Source: JABDQZ01 sp963801985
GTDB taxonomy: Bacteria; Pseudomonadota; Gammaproteobacteria; Chromatiales; Chromatiaceae
NCBI GenBank assembly: GCA_963801985.1
Contig: CAWDGV010000011.1
Location: 124,001 to 188,000 of the forward strand
Direction: 5' to 3'
Length of the DNA: 64,000 nt
Both the position numbers and the translations under genes were made by a program. Positions 44,777-54,298 of this stretch are shown one piece after another. Every line of letters starts with the position of its first letter. Positions within the stretch are counted from its first letter, which is position 1. The notes beneath the pieces were generated by a model. It had not been told where the DNA came from and did no database searches. It was given only the letters and a program-made list of their open reading frames with translations.

Positions 44777-45385
44777 ATGAATCCTTTAGCCACCCGCGGC
44801 GGTACGGTCATAGCCGGTATCGTACTTTCGGTAGTAATCATGTTCCTGCTAGGTGCATTTGATCAGATCAACATAAACCCATGGGCATTCTGGGTCTGGA
44901 TACACGTAGTTGTTGGTATCGCCTGGATTGGCCTGCTGTATTACTTCAACTTTGTACAGATACCTGCAGTAGGAGCTGCACTGGCTGATGGTGATCCGGG
45001 TCCTGCAGCCATCAACAAGTATGTAGCTCCACGCGCCCTGTTCTGGTTCCGTTGGGCAGCCTTACTGACATGGATTACTGGGGCGATGGCCCTGGAAGCG
45101 ATGCACACCGCTGACGGTTCGGGTTTTGTCGCCGCATTTACTTTTGCTGAAGGCTACAAAGTAATTGGCATGGGCGCGTGGCTAGGCACCATCATGCTGT
45201 TCAACGTCTGGGTACTGATCTGGCCTAACCAGAAAAAAATCCTGGGCCTGAATGCAACAGCAGCTTCTGCAGAAGAAATTGCCAAAGCCAAAGTTGTCGC
45301 ACTGATGGCTTCACGTACCAACACCATGCTGTCAATCCCGATGATTCTGGGTATGACAGGTCACATGCACAGTATGCCTATCTAG
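44777..45385 (+). CDS. Membrane protein of the urate oxidase N-terminal (PuuD-like) family
   Basis: A 202-residue protein with about four to five membrane helices, matching the stand-alone form of the N-terminal membrane domain of urate hydroxylase PuuD (Urate_ox_N). Typical features are WIHVVVGIAWIGLLYYFNFVQIP, PRALFWFRWAALLTWITG and MLSIPMILGMTGHMH, with conserved His and Trp in helices that might bind haem. The cytochrome c domain of full PuuD is absent and no purine catabolism genes are nearby, so urate oxidation should not be assumed. It has its own terminator. Confidence 0.78.
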   Translation: MNPLATRGGTVIAGIVLSVVIMFLLGAFDQININPWAFWVWIHVVVGIAWIGLLYYFNFVQIPAVGAALADGDPGPAAINKYVAPRALFWFRWAALLTWITGAMALEAMHTADGSGFVAAFTFAEGYKVIGMGAWLGTIMLFNVWVLIWPNQKKILGLNATAASAEEIAKAKVVALMASRTNTMLSIPMILGMTGHMHSMPI

Positions 45386-45409
45386 GCAGTCGTTGCATTA
45401 AGGCGAATC

Positions 45410-45442
45410 AAACCCGTTTGGGCAACCAAACGGGTTTTTCTT
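45410..45442 (+). terminator. Rho-independent terminator after the PuuD-like gene
   Basis: Perfect 12-base stem AAACCCGTTTGG / CCAAACGGGTTT with loop GCAA, followed by TTCTTTT. It lies 25 bases after the stop. Confidence 0.92.
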
Positions 45443-45519
45443 TTGGAACCCGTTAAATCAGGTTTGAAATCCGCGCAAACAATCGCTACGATCGAGTTTA
45501 AATCGGAAATATTTTTCTG

Positions 45520-45548
45520 GGCAGGTCTTTGCTAGACGCTGCCTTTTT
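45520..45548 (+). promoter_or_regulatory. Terminator-like hairpin in the argD leader
   Basis: GGCAGGTCT pairs with AGAC-G-CTGCC (one bulge) and is followed by five T, 36 bases before the argD ATG. Since the preceding gene already has a full terminator at 45410, this may be an attenuator in the argD leader. A further small stem, GGCTC-TTATT-GAGCC, lies directly before the ribosome site. I see no obvious leader peptide. Confidence 0.5.
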
Positions 45549-45583
45549 CATTTATAGGCTCTTATTGAGCCAGGTAGAAACTG

Positions 45584-46774
45584 ATGTCAGATTCATTAAT
45601 GACAACCTATAACCGTCTTCCGGTAACGTTTAAAAAGGGCCAGGGAAGCTGGCTGTGGGATACTGAAGATAATAAATACCTGGATGCCTTGACCGGTATT
45701 GCTGTCTGCGGCCTGGGGCATGCAAACCCGGCTGTTGCACTGGCGATTTCTGAGCAGGCAGAAACCCTGGTTCATACATCCAACCTCTATGGCATTGAAA
45801 ACCAGCAGTTGCTCGGGGACAAGCTGACACAGCTGTCCGGCATGGAAAATGTTTTCTTTGCCAATTCCGGCGCTGAAGCCAATGAAGCCGCCATCAAGCT
45901 GGCGCGCCTGTTTGGACATGGCAAAGGTATCGACAAACCCACGATTGCGGTAATGGAAAACAGTTTCCACGGCCGCACCCTGGCGACTTTATCGGCAACC
46001 GGTAACCGCAAGGTACATGCAGGCTTTGAACCCCTGGTACAGGGTTTTGCGCGCTTTCCTTTTGGCGATATTGAAGCGTTGAAACTGGCTGCCAAAAATG
46101 ATCCCAATATTGTCGCAGTACTGCTGGAGCCGATACAGGGCGAAACAGGTATCCAGATTCCGCCTGCTGACTACCTGGCACAAGTCAGGGAACTCTGTAA
46201 TAAACATGACTGGCTGATGATGCTGGATGAAATCCAGACAGGTATGGGCCGTAGTGGAAAAATGTTTGCTTTTCAACATCATAACATTGTCCCGGATGTC
46301 ATGACCCTGGCTAAAGGCCTCGGCAACGGCGTTCCCATTGGCGCCTGCCTGGCCGGTTCAAAAGCAGCCCATCTGTTCGCTCCGGGCAATCACGGTTCCA
46401 CCTTTGGCGGTAACCCTCTCGCCTGCGCCGCCGGACTGGCCGTGGTAAAAGAGCTGGAAAACAACCAGCTTGCAGACCGGGCCGCCAAACTGGGCACAAA
46501 GATTATCGACGAGCTCAAACTGGAACTTGAAAATGTTGAAGGGATTCGTGAAATTCGCGGACTGGGACTGTTGATCGCCATTCAGCTGGAATGCAATTGC
46601 ACAGAACTGGTCAAAATGGCCCTGAATGATGGCCTTTTAATCAACGTGTGCTCAGAGAACACGATTCGCCTGTTACCCGCCTTAACAATGAGCGATGAAG
46701 AAGCTGGATTGCTGGTGGACAAGCTCACTGGCCTTATCTGGGAATTTCTCAACAGCAAGAAAGATGCTGCCTGA
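45584..46774 (+). CDS. argD: Acetylornithine/succinyldiaminopimelate aminotransferase
   Basis: PLP transaminase making N-acetylornithine in arginine synthesis, often also acting in lysine synthesis. Class III aminotransferase motifs: the start segment GSWLWDTEDNKYLDALTGIAV, FFANSGAEANEAAIKLAR, FHGRTLATL, MLDEIQTGMGRSG and the PLP lysine in TLAKGLGNGVPIGA. Length 396 is normal. argF follows after 24 bases, so the two probably form an operon. Confidence 0.95.
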   Translation: MSDSLMTTYNRLPVTFKKGQGSWLWDTEDNKYLDALTGIAVCGLGHANPAVALAISEQAETLVHTSNLYGIENQQLLGDKLTQLSGMENVFFANSGAEANEAAIKLARLFGHGKGIDKPTIAVMENSFHGRTLATLSATGNRKVHAGFEPLVQGFARFPFGDIEALKLAAKNDPNIVAVLLEPIQGETGIQIPPADYLAQVRELCNKHDWLMMLDEIQTGMGRSGKMFAFQHHNIVPDVMTLAKGLGNGVPIGACLAGSKAAHLFAPGNHGSTFGGNPLACAAGLAVVKELENNQLADRAAKLGTKIIDELKLELENVEGIREIRGLGLLIAIQLECNCTELVKMALNDGLLINVCSENTIRLLPALTMSDEEAGLLVDKLTGLIWEFLNSKKDAA

Positions 46775-46810
46775 GCATTAGCTCTGGCCATTAATTAAAT
46801 GGAATCTGAA

Positions 46811-47722
46811 ATGAATACCAAAGAAGTTCGACATTTTCTGTCGTTACTGGACCTGAGCCAGTCTGAACTGGCTACCCTGATCAAGCGTGCTGCTGAACTC
46901 AAGGCCATGCGGCAGCGAAATTTCACCCATGAACCGCTGAAAAACAAAACGCTCGCCATGATTTTTGAAAAATCATCCACGCGCACCCGTATTTCATTTG
47001 AGGCGGGTATGACCCAGCTTGGTGGACATGCCATGTTTCTCTCATCACGAGATACCCAGCTGGGGCGCGGCGAACCGATAGAAGACAGCGCCCGGGTGAT
47101 GTCCCGCATGGTTGATGCCATCATGATCAGAACCTTTGATCATGAAACCATTGAAACCTTCGCCCGTTATTCACGGGTTCCCGTCATCAACGCATTGACT
47201 GACCTGTTACATCCGTGCCAGCTGCTGGCGGATGTCATGACCTATGTTGAACAACGGGGCAGCATCCAGGGCAAAACCGTCACCTGGGTTGGCGATGGCA
47301 ACAACATGTGCCATTCATGGATCAATGCGGCCAGGCAATTTGATTTCAAGCTCAATATTGCCTGCCCCGAAGGTTATGACCCACTGCAGGATATTCTTGC
47401 ACCAGCTAGCGACCGCTGCCAGATCATCCGCAATCCAGTTGCTGCCGCTGAAGGAAGTGACCTGGTTGTCACTGATGTCTGGGCCAGCATGGGACAGGAA
47501 GAAGAGCAACTGCGGCGTGAAAAAGATTTCGCAAACTACCAGGTCAATGCTGAAGTCATGTCCACTGCCAACAGCGATGCCGTATTTATGCACTGTTTGC
47601 CGGCACATCGAGGTGAAGAAGTTTCTGCTGATGTGATTGACGGCCCCCAGTCTGTTGTTTGGGATGAGGCAGAAAACCGGCTGCATGCCCAAAAAGCCCT
47701 GCTTGAATTCCTGATCGACTAA
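46811..47722 (+). CDS. argF: Ornithine carbamoyltransferase
   Basis: Makes citrulline from ornithine and carbamoyl phosphate. The carbamoyl-phosphate motif SSTRTRISFE, HPCQLLADVMT and the ornithine motif HCLPAHRGEEV are visible. An in-frame ATG at 46799 could also start translation; ATG 46811 (MNTKEVRHFLS) matches the usual N-terminus, giving 303 residues, and has GGA ten bases upstream. It follows argD, and an ABC ATPase gene begins ten bases after the stop. Confidence 0.96.
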   Translation: MNTKEVRHFLSLLDLSQSELATLIKRAAELKAMRQRNFTHEPLKNKTLAMIFEKSSTRTRISFEAGMTQLGGHAMFLSSRDTQLGRGEPIEDSARVMSRMVDAIMIRTFDHETIETFARYSRVPVINALTDLLHPCQLLADVMTYVEQRGSIQGKTVTWVGDGNNMCHSWINAARQFDFKLNIACPEGYDPLQDILAPASDRCQIIRNPVAAAEGSDLVVTDVWASMGQEEEQLRREKDFANYQVNAEVMSTANSDAVFMHCLPAHRGEEVSADVIDGPQSVVWDEAENRLHAQKALLEFLID

Positions 47723-47732
47723 TCAAACTCCG

Positions 47733-48779
47733 ATGCCGCTACTGAAAGTCGACAATATCGCCTGTCGCTATGACGATGAGAAGATTTTTGACTCGCTCAG
47801 CTTTCACGTAAACCGCGGGGAAATCGTCAGCCTGCTGGGTCCCAGTGGCTGCGGCAAGACAACCGCTTTGCGGGCCGTCGCCGGTTTTGAGCAGATCACC
47901 GCTGGCGAAATTCGTCTGAATGGACATATCGTCGCCCAGCACAATGCCAGCGTACCGCCGGAAAAGCGCCAGATCGGCATGGTCTTCCAGGATTATGCAC
48001 TGTTCCCCCACCTGACTGTCGAACAGAATATTGCCTTCGGCCTGCGGCAACTGGCACGTAATGCACAGCTGGAACAGGTCGAACACATGATTGAAGCCGT
48101 TGGCCTGACAGGTTACCAGAAGCGCTTTCCACATGAGCTTTCGGGCGGACAGCAGCAGCGCGTTGCCCTGGCACGTGCACTGGCACCACATCCCAACCTG
48201 TTACTGATGGATGAGCCTTTCTCCAACCTGGATATTGAATTACGTGAACGGCTGAGCCTTGAAGTCAGGGATATTTTGAAAAAAGAAGGTATTACCGGCA
48301 TCCTGGTCACGCATGACCAGCACGAAGCCTTTGCCATCTCTGACAAGGTCGGTGTCATGCAGGATGGTCAGATTCTGCAATGGGATACTCCCTATAACCT
48401 TTACCACGAACCGGCACACCGTTTTGTAGCGGACTTTGTCGGCCAGGGCCGTTTTATCCAGGCGACTGCCACGGCACCTGATACGTTCGACACGGTTCTT
48501 GGCACACTCAAGGCCAACCGCGCCTATATTTTTGAGCCGGATTCAACGGTGGAAATCCTGCTTCGACCTGATGACATCGTTCCCGACAAGGAAGGAAATA
48601 TCAATGCCACAATCGTAGAGCGGGCCTTCAAGGGTGCAGAAATTCTCTACACATTGGCTCTGCCAACCGGAGAAACTCTGTTATCATTATTTCCCAGTCA
48701 TTGTAATTACCCAGTCGGGAAGAAAGTCACGGTACGTGCCGCGGTCGATCACCTGATCTGTTTCCCTGTCACCAGCTAA
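47733..48779 (+). CDS. ABC transporter ATP-binding protein, FbpC/PotA-like
   Basis: A 348-residue nucleotide-binding subunit of an import system. Walker A GPSGCGKTT (about residue 35), Q-loop VFQDYALFPHLT, signature LSGGQQQRVALARAL, Walker B LLLMDEPFSNLD and the switch VTHDQHEAFAIS are intact. A C-terminal regulatory TOBE-like region (about 245-348, VEILLRPDDIVP) follows. The order resembles iron(III)- or polyamine/sulfate-type ATPases. No permease or binding protein gene is adjacent, so it is an orphan ATPase; its partners must be elsewhere. Confidence 0.88.
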   Translation: MPLLKVDNIACRYDDEKIFDSLSFHVNRGEIVSLLGPSGCGKTTALRAVAGFEQITAGEIRLNGHIVAQHNASVPPEKRQIGMVFQDYALFPHLTVEQNIAFGLRQLARNAQLEQVEHMIEAVGLTGYQKRFPHELSGGQQQRVALARALAPHPNLLLMDEPFSNLDIELRERLSLEVRDILKKEGITGILVTHDQHEAFAISDKVGVMQDGQILQWDTPYNLYHEPAHRFVADFVGQGRFIQATATAPDTFDTVLGTLKANRAYIFEPDSTVEILLRPDDIVPDKEGNINATIVERAFKGAEILYTLALPTGETLLSLFPSHCNYPVGKKVTVRAAVDHLICFPVTS

Positions 48780-48826
48780 CGTTAGTGGTGGTATCACCTG
48801 TTTCCAATATTATTGAGGTTTACGTG

Positions 48827-49507
48827 ATGAAGTTTGCTATCACTCTACTTTTATTCCTGCTTACACCTTCAGTTTCACTGCTGGCAGCAGATTTTCGTTA
48901 TGTCACCGATCAATTCAAGATCATGATGCGTACTGGAGAAAGCTCCTCTCATAAAATCACACGCAGCTTACCCAGTGGCACCCGGCTTGAACTGATTTCA
49001 AGCAACAAGGAATCCGGCTATTCGAAAGTCAGGACCCCGGAAGGCAAAGAAGGTTATGTATTGACCCGCCAGCTGATCAGTGAACCTGTTGCACGCGAAA
49101 AACTGGCGAGAGCCATGGAGCGTCTGGAAGAATTACAGGCCGCCCCCGGCCAGTTATCGGCCAAGCTCAGCACGTTGCAGGCTGAACATGATGAATTACT
49201 AAAATCCCATGCCGCACTGGCACTCGACAAGAAAAACCTCGAGCAGGAGCTTTCCGGCATTAAACGAACCGCTTCGAATGCCATACGTGTCACCAATGAA
49301 AGAAACGACCTGAGACAGCAGGTCACCACCCTGACACGCGAACTGGAAGACCTGAAACAGGAAAATCGTGAACTGAGCAACGACTCGGCACAGGACTGGT
49401 TCATTATTGGCGCCGCAGTGATTATTGGTGGTATTTTGATAGGACTGATCCTGCCGCATCTGCGCGTCCAGAGCAGACGCAGTAAATCATCCTGGGACTC
49501 GTTCTAG
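48827..49507 (+). CDS. SH3-domain/coiled-coil membrane protein (TIGR04211, YgiM-like)
   Basis: A 226-residue envelope protein. A signal sequence (FAITLLLFLLTPSVSLLAA) is followed by a bacterial SH3 domain (residues about 22-85: VTDQFKIMMRTGESSSHKI, SGTRLELISSN, GYSKVRTPEGKEGYV). A long coiled coil (90-190) comes next, and a C-terminal membrane helix (WFIIGAAVIIGGILIGLILP) with a basic tail. This architecture matches the YgiM/TIGR04211 family of unknown envelope function. ATG 48827 with TGAGG upstream is preferred to an earlier codon at 48785. Confidence 0.88.
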   Translation: MKFAITLLLFLLTPSVSLLAADFRYVTDQFKIMMRTGESSSHKITRSLPSGTRLELISSNKESGYSKVRTPEGKEGYVLTRQLISEPVAREKLARAMERLEELQAAPGQLSAKLSTLQAEHDELLKSHAALALDKKNLEQELSGIKRTASNAIRVTNERNDLRQQVTTLTRELEDLKQENRELSNDSAQDWFIIGAAVIIGGILIGLILPHLRVQSRRSKSSWDSF

Positions 49508-49513
49508 AAAATA

Positions 49514-49733
49514 TTCACCACGAAGGGCACAAAGAACACAAAGAATTGTTATTGCTAGCATTGAACCGCATTGAGCGCAGAGTATATTTTAAGTTCAAAG
49601 TTCGGTGATCTTTATAAGAAAACTTTATCAGAAACGTTATCCTGTTTTGTGGTCTGATTATTGTTACAGATCAAAATGGATCAATGGCATCTACTCTGAA
49701 ATTCTTTGTGTTCTTTGTGCCCTTCGTGGTGAA
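49514..49733. repeat. Inverted-repeat element with perfect 34-bp arms, copy 2
   Basis: The arms 49514-49547 and 49700-49733 are perfect 34-base reverse complements (TTCACCACGAAGGGCACAAA...). The 152-base interior is non-coding. The element exactly fills the gap between the convergent SH3-protein and ilvD genes, and its arms resemble those at 1077-1179. No transposase or target duplication is evident. It can form a very long stem that may terminate both transcripts. Confidence 0.88.
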
Positions 49734-49739
49734 AAGCTT

Positions 49740-51641
49740 TTAATCCAACTGACTCAAATCCCTGACGGCACCACGTGCCGCCGATGTTGTTAACGCCGCA
49801 TAGGCACGTAATGCCTCTGATACCTGGCGATCACGGTTTTCAGGCTGCCATGCATTAGGCTTCTGATTCATTGCTTCACGCCGGCGCGTCAGTTCATCAT
49901 TACTGATATCAACATTAATAATTCGGTTTGGAATATCAATACTGATCAAATCACCTTCCTCAACAAGACCAATATTGCCACCTTCAGCAGCTTCAGGAGA
50001 ACAGTGACCAATTGAAAGACCCGAAGTACCTCCAGAGAAACGACCATCAGTAATCAAGGCACAGGCCTTACCCAGGCCTTTTGATTTCAGGTAACTGGTT
50101 GGGTAAAGCATTTCCTGCATACCTGGACCACCTTTCGGGCCCTCGTAGCGGATCAGCACCACATCACCTTCGTTAATCTGGTCACTCAGAATGGCTTCAA
50201 CAGCAGCGTCCTGGCTTTCAAAAATGCGGGCTGGACCCACAAAGCCCCGCAATGTCGACGTCGGTACGCTGGTGGTATACCGCAACTGCTCAGCTTCAAA
50301 CATGCTCATATCAACACCGGCAGTTTTTACAATACAGCCTTGCTCTGCAATATTGCCAAATAAAACAGCCAGGCCTCCATCTTTGGAATAGGCGTGCTCC
50401 ATATCCCGGATACAACCATTTTCACGATCAGTATCAGCAGAAGGCCAGCGTGTATCCTGGCTGAACGCCACCTGGGTTGGAATCCCGCCTGGTCCCGCAA
50501 GAAAACGGCTCCGCGCTTCATCAGAGGCAGTCTCACTACCAATGTCCCATTCAACCAGTCCATCAGCCAATGTTTCTGCATAAACGGTATGGCAATCTGC
50601 ATGTAACAGGCCGGCACGATTCAATTCACCCAGAATAGCAATCACGCCACCTGCACGATGCACATCTTCCATGTGGTACTGCGGTGTTGCAGGTGCAACT
50701 TTACACAGGTTGGGCACCTTGCGACTGAGGCGATCCATGTCCTTCATGGTGAAATCAACCTGCGCCTCATGCGCCGCTGCCAGCAAATGAAGAACGGTGT
50801 TGGTAGAACCGCCCATGGCAATATCCAGTGACATGGCATTTTCAAATGCCTTGAAGGTCGCAATATTCCGGGGTAATACAGCAGCCTCATCCTGCTCGTA
50901 ATACATCCTTGCCATGCCGACGATGCGGCGACCTGCTTCAAGAAACAACTCCTCACGATCAGCGTGTGTGGCAAGCAATGAACCATTACCTGGCAATGAA
51001 AGACCAAGTGCCTCTGTCAGACAGTTCATTGAGTTTGCTGTAAACATGCCTGAACATGAACCGCAGGTGGGACAGGCTGAACGTTCAATAGCAGCCACGT
51101 CTTCATCTGATTCACGGTCATCCGCTGCCGAAACCATCGCATCGACCAGGTCGAGCTTAATCTCCCCTCTGTCAGCCAGGCGTACCTTGCCCGCTTCCAT
51201 CGGACCACCGGAAACAAAGATAGCCGGAATATTTAAACGCAATGCTGCCATCAGCATTCCGGGAGTAATTTTGTCGCAGTTGGAAATACACACCAGTGCA
51301 TCAGCACAATGTGCATTCACCATATACTCAACCGAATCCGCAATAAGGTCACGCGAAGGCAATGAATACAACATGCCACCATGCCCCATGGCAATACCGT
51401 CATCAACAGCTATGGTATTGAATTCCTTGGCAACACCGCCCGCTTTTTCGATCTCACGAGCCACCAGCTGCCCCATATCTTTGAGGTGCACATGTCCCGG
51501 CACAAACTGGGTAAATGAATTGGCAATGGCAATGATGGGTTTGTCAAAATCACCATCTTTCATACCAGTAGCACGCCATAAAGCTCTGGCTCCAGCCATA
51601 TTCCTGCCGTGTGTTGTTGTTCTGGATCGGTACTGAGGCAT
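49740..51641 (-). CDS. ilvD: Dihydroxy-acid dehydratase
   Basis: Fe-S dehydratase in valine, isoleucine and pantothenate synthesis. Motifs: NSFTQFVPGHVHLKDMGQ, the cluster Cys in SNCDKITPGM and CPTCGSCSGMFTANSMN, and DGRFSGGTSGLSIGHCSPEA near the C-terminus. At 633 residues it is slightly longer than the E. coli enzyme. Its 3' end abuts the long inverted repeat. The 301-base region upstream (51642-51942), shared with the divergent cyclase remnant, holds its promoter and no other clear gene. Confidence 0.97.
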   Translation of the reverse strand: MPQYRSRTTTHGRNMAGARALWRATGMKDGDFDKPIIAIANSFTQFVPGHVHLKDMGQLVAREIEKAGGVAKEFNTIAVDDGIAMGHGGMLYSLPSRDLIADSVEYMVNAHCADALVCISNCDKITPGMLMAALRLNIPAIFVSGGPMEAGKVRLADRGEIKLDLVDAMVSAADDRESDEDVAAIERSACPTCGSCSGMFTANSMNCLTEALGLSLPGNGSLLATHADREELFLEAGRRIVGMARMYYEQDEAAVLPRNIATFKAFENAMSLDIAMGGSTNTVLHLLAAAHEAQVDFTMKDMDRLSRKVPNLCKVAPATPQYHMEDVHRAGGVIAILGELNRAGLLHADCHTVYAETLADGLVEWDIGSETASDEARSRFLAGPGGIPTQVAFSQDTRWPSADTDRENGCIRDMEHAYSKDGGLAVLFGNIAEQGCIVKTAGVDMSMFEAEQLRYTTSVPTSTLRGFVGPARIFESQDAAVEAILSDQINEGDVVLIRYEGPKGGPGMQEMLYPTSYLKSKGLGKACALITDGRFSGGTSGLSIGHCSPEAAEGGNIGLVEEGDLISIDIPNRIINVDISNDELTRRREAMNQKPNAWQPENRDRQVSEALRAYAALTTSAARGAVRDLSQLD

Positions 51642-51942
51642 ATCTATCTCCGGAGTAACTTTTCAATTGCACCTGAATGCTGTGCAGATAAACAATTACT
51701 CAATAATATTTGGGATCACAGGTAAAAATTATATTTTTGCACAATGATCTGAATTTTGGCTTCCAGTAAAACTGAGAGGCCTATTATGACTCGTACCCAC
51801 CCGGCACGTCATCCCCATGATAGAATCCCACACGAACTACATCGATAATCAGCCATGCAACCTGAAATTAAAACCCAGCCACAGAAAAAGTCCATAGGGT
51901 GACAGAATTTCAGACTTCTGGATCCAGTTTGAAAACTCGGCC

Positions 51943-53350
51943 ATGCCTGTGGCCCTGAAATGGAGCCTGTCGATCAGCACCCTGATCACCGTCGGCATGG
52001 GATTGCTCGGCACCTACCTGATCACCCAGCACGAGTTCAGCTATGAACAGCAGACAAAAAGCATGGGTGGCATTATCGTGCAGCAATTGGCCCATGCCAG
52101 CAGTGAACCCCTGATGGCTGACGATATTTCGGCACTGAGGTTGATGCTGGAGCAGCAACTGAAAAACCCGTCCCTGGCAGGCCTGGATATTCATGACAGC
52201 CGTGGCCAGTTACTCGTTGCCGCAGGCAATAATCCGCAATCCCTTGATAGTTCACAGTTCGCTCAATAACTGGTCCTGCCAGTTACTGAATAATCATAAC
52301 AGCCAACATGCTGCAAGCTGCACCGTTTTCACCGCGCCAATACTTTATAAAGATGTACTGGCTGGTTATGCCCGCATCAGCCTCGACAATACCCCGCTGC
52401 AAGAGTCACTGGAGACCCTGCGCAGCCTGCTGATTGCGGTGACGGCTGTATTTATCCTGTTTACAGTTTTACTGGTCTTCCCCCTGGCACGCAGGCTGGC
52501 AAGGCCAATTCACCAGCTGGCCGCCAGCAGTGAGCAGACAGATCCGGCTAATAAGGAAAATAACGGCCTGGAAAACCGCCGCGATGAAATCGGCAAACTG
52601 GCGAGTTCATTCCGTCAACTGTCACATGAGAAAAAACAGAAAGACCAGCTGGAAGAAACCTTTCATCGTTACCTGTCGCCACGTATTGCTCAACATCTTA
52701 TCAGCCAGCAGAATAACCAGCTAGGTGGCAACCTGGTTAGCGGTAGCGTTTTGTTTTGTGACATTGTCGGTTATACCCAGATTTCCGAGGGACAGACGCC
52801 AACAGAAACTGCCAACATGCTAAACAGTTATTACAACCTGTTTTCACAGGCGGCACATGTCAGCCACGGCACAATTGACAAGTTTATTGGTGACGCCATG
52901 ATGGTACTGTTCAGCATTCCCGAACAGGATGAACTGCATGGACTGCACGCCATCACCTGCGCCTTGTTAATGCAGGCCATCACCGAAGCGGTGAACCGGG
53001 TACGTGAAAAACAGTCTTTGCAAAAACTGCAGTTTCGCATTGGCATCTGCAGTGGAGAAATGATGGCAGGCAATCTCGGCGGAGAAGACCGCATGGAGTT
53101 TACCGTGATCGGAGATACGGTTAACCTTGCTTCACGCTTGTGTTCACTGTCCGCCCCGGGTGGTATTACCATGCATGCAGCGACCAAGAACCAGCCACAA
53201 GTTGACGAAAAAATCCAGGGGCATTCGATGGGCAATATTACAATACGGGGACGCCAGCAGCCTGCGCATGTTTACCAGGTCACTGGCATCAGTCATGCTT
53301 ACAGTGATGTCGTTCAGGCGATGCTGGATAAGCTACTCTCAGACTCATGA
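51943..53350 (+). pseudogene. Class III adenylate/guanylate cyclase, frameshifted
   Basis: The gene would encode a membrane cyclase. The first frame (51943-52269) gives an N-terminal helix (LSISTLITVGMGLLGTYLI) and part of a periplasmic domain. It then stops in FAQ, while the second frame takes up at LNNWSCQLLNN (about 52258). One extra base there breaks the frame. The second part has a second helix, a HAMP-like segment (RRLARPIHQLAASSE) and a complete cyclase domain (VLFCDIVGYTQISEG, DKFIGDAMMVLFS, EFTVIGDTVNLASRLCS). A short upstream reading (51855, MQPEIKTQPQKKSIG) may be the true N-terminus, separated by another one-base insertion near 51900. Its end overlaps the next, also broken, gene by four bases. 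Confidence 0.78.
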
Positions 53351-54298
53351 AAACCAACTATTTGACACTGCTAATATTTCTCACTGCGGTTGTTATGGCG
53401 GGCTGTACTACTGCACCGTTTTCCACTTCTGATAAAGGCACTCAGAACAAACCGGGCGATTCTCTTGCCGAAGCCAAAGCTTTACGCCAACAGGGGAACT
53501 GGGCGGATGCGATCCGCATACTGCAGGAAGCATAAAAAGCACACCCTGACAGTACTGCTATAAACAACGCCCTGGAAAACCTGCAACAGGCCTGGCAACA
53601 TGAAAAACAGACACTCTACCAACACTTGTTAATTGCCGAAACACAAGCATTGTTAGACCAACAGAAAATATTGAGAAACATCAGCTCAAACGGCCCGACC
53701 GACATCAAGGCTAAAACCGGTCTGTTGCTAAAAGGTGTTCAACTGGAAAGCAAGATTGAGGAACTCAATCACTGCATTGATTACCAGAAACAACATAACC
53801 TGGAACTGGCCAATACCTGTGGTGAACTTGTTCACGAGATCGAACAGTCTGAAGATTCAAAAAAACGTTACGAAGCCATTAACCGTACTTACCAGTATGC
53901 CCTTCAACAAACCCGGAAAATCCATAAACAGCAATCTGAACAGCAACTTATCCAGGAAGCTGAAAACCTGATAGAAAAAGGAGCCTACCTGGAAGCCCAG
54001 GTACTGCTCGAAGAAGTAATACACGCTATCACCAGACAATTCACATGCCCGGCAACTGATGCAGAAACTGGATTCGACGCTCAAGCAACAGGCTGAAATT
54101 CTTTTTTCGGTAGGCGATCAACTTTATCGCGATGGCCAGCTTGAACAGGCGGTTGCCGTATGGCAATCACTACTCAAACTGACACCGGACAATACCAGCG
54201 TAAAGGCCCGCATTGAACGCGCCGAACATGTTTTAAATAAATTACAAGCCTTACGCAAGGAACAGGCTGATACTCAAAGGATAAAATCAGATGAATAA
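53347..54298 (+). pseudogene. TPR-type lipoprotein, broken by a nonsense codon and a frameshift
   Basis: The start (MKTNYLTLLIFLTAVVMAGC) is a lipoprotein signal with Cys19. The first frame reaches LRQQGNWADAIRILQEA and a TAA at 53533-53535. Reading straight through gives KAHPDSTAINNALENLQQAW in the same frame, so a single substitution (for example CAA to TAA) explains the stop. The frame then runs to a second lesion near 54022, where a one-base shift is needed to continue as LSPDNSHARQLMQKLDS to the stop at 54298. The sequence is helical with TPR-like units (GDQLYRDGQLEQAVAVWQSLLKLTP). Two independent lesions argue for real decay rather than sequencing error. Confidence 0.75.

Noticed and set aside
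49514..49733. Insertion sequence with terminal inverted repeats
   Set aside because: The interior of about 150 bases encodes no transposase and no target-site duplication was evident; described as a non-autonomous repeat instead.
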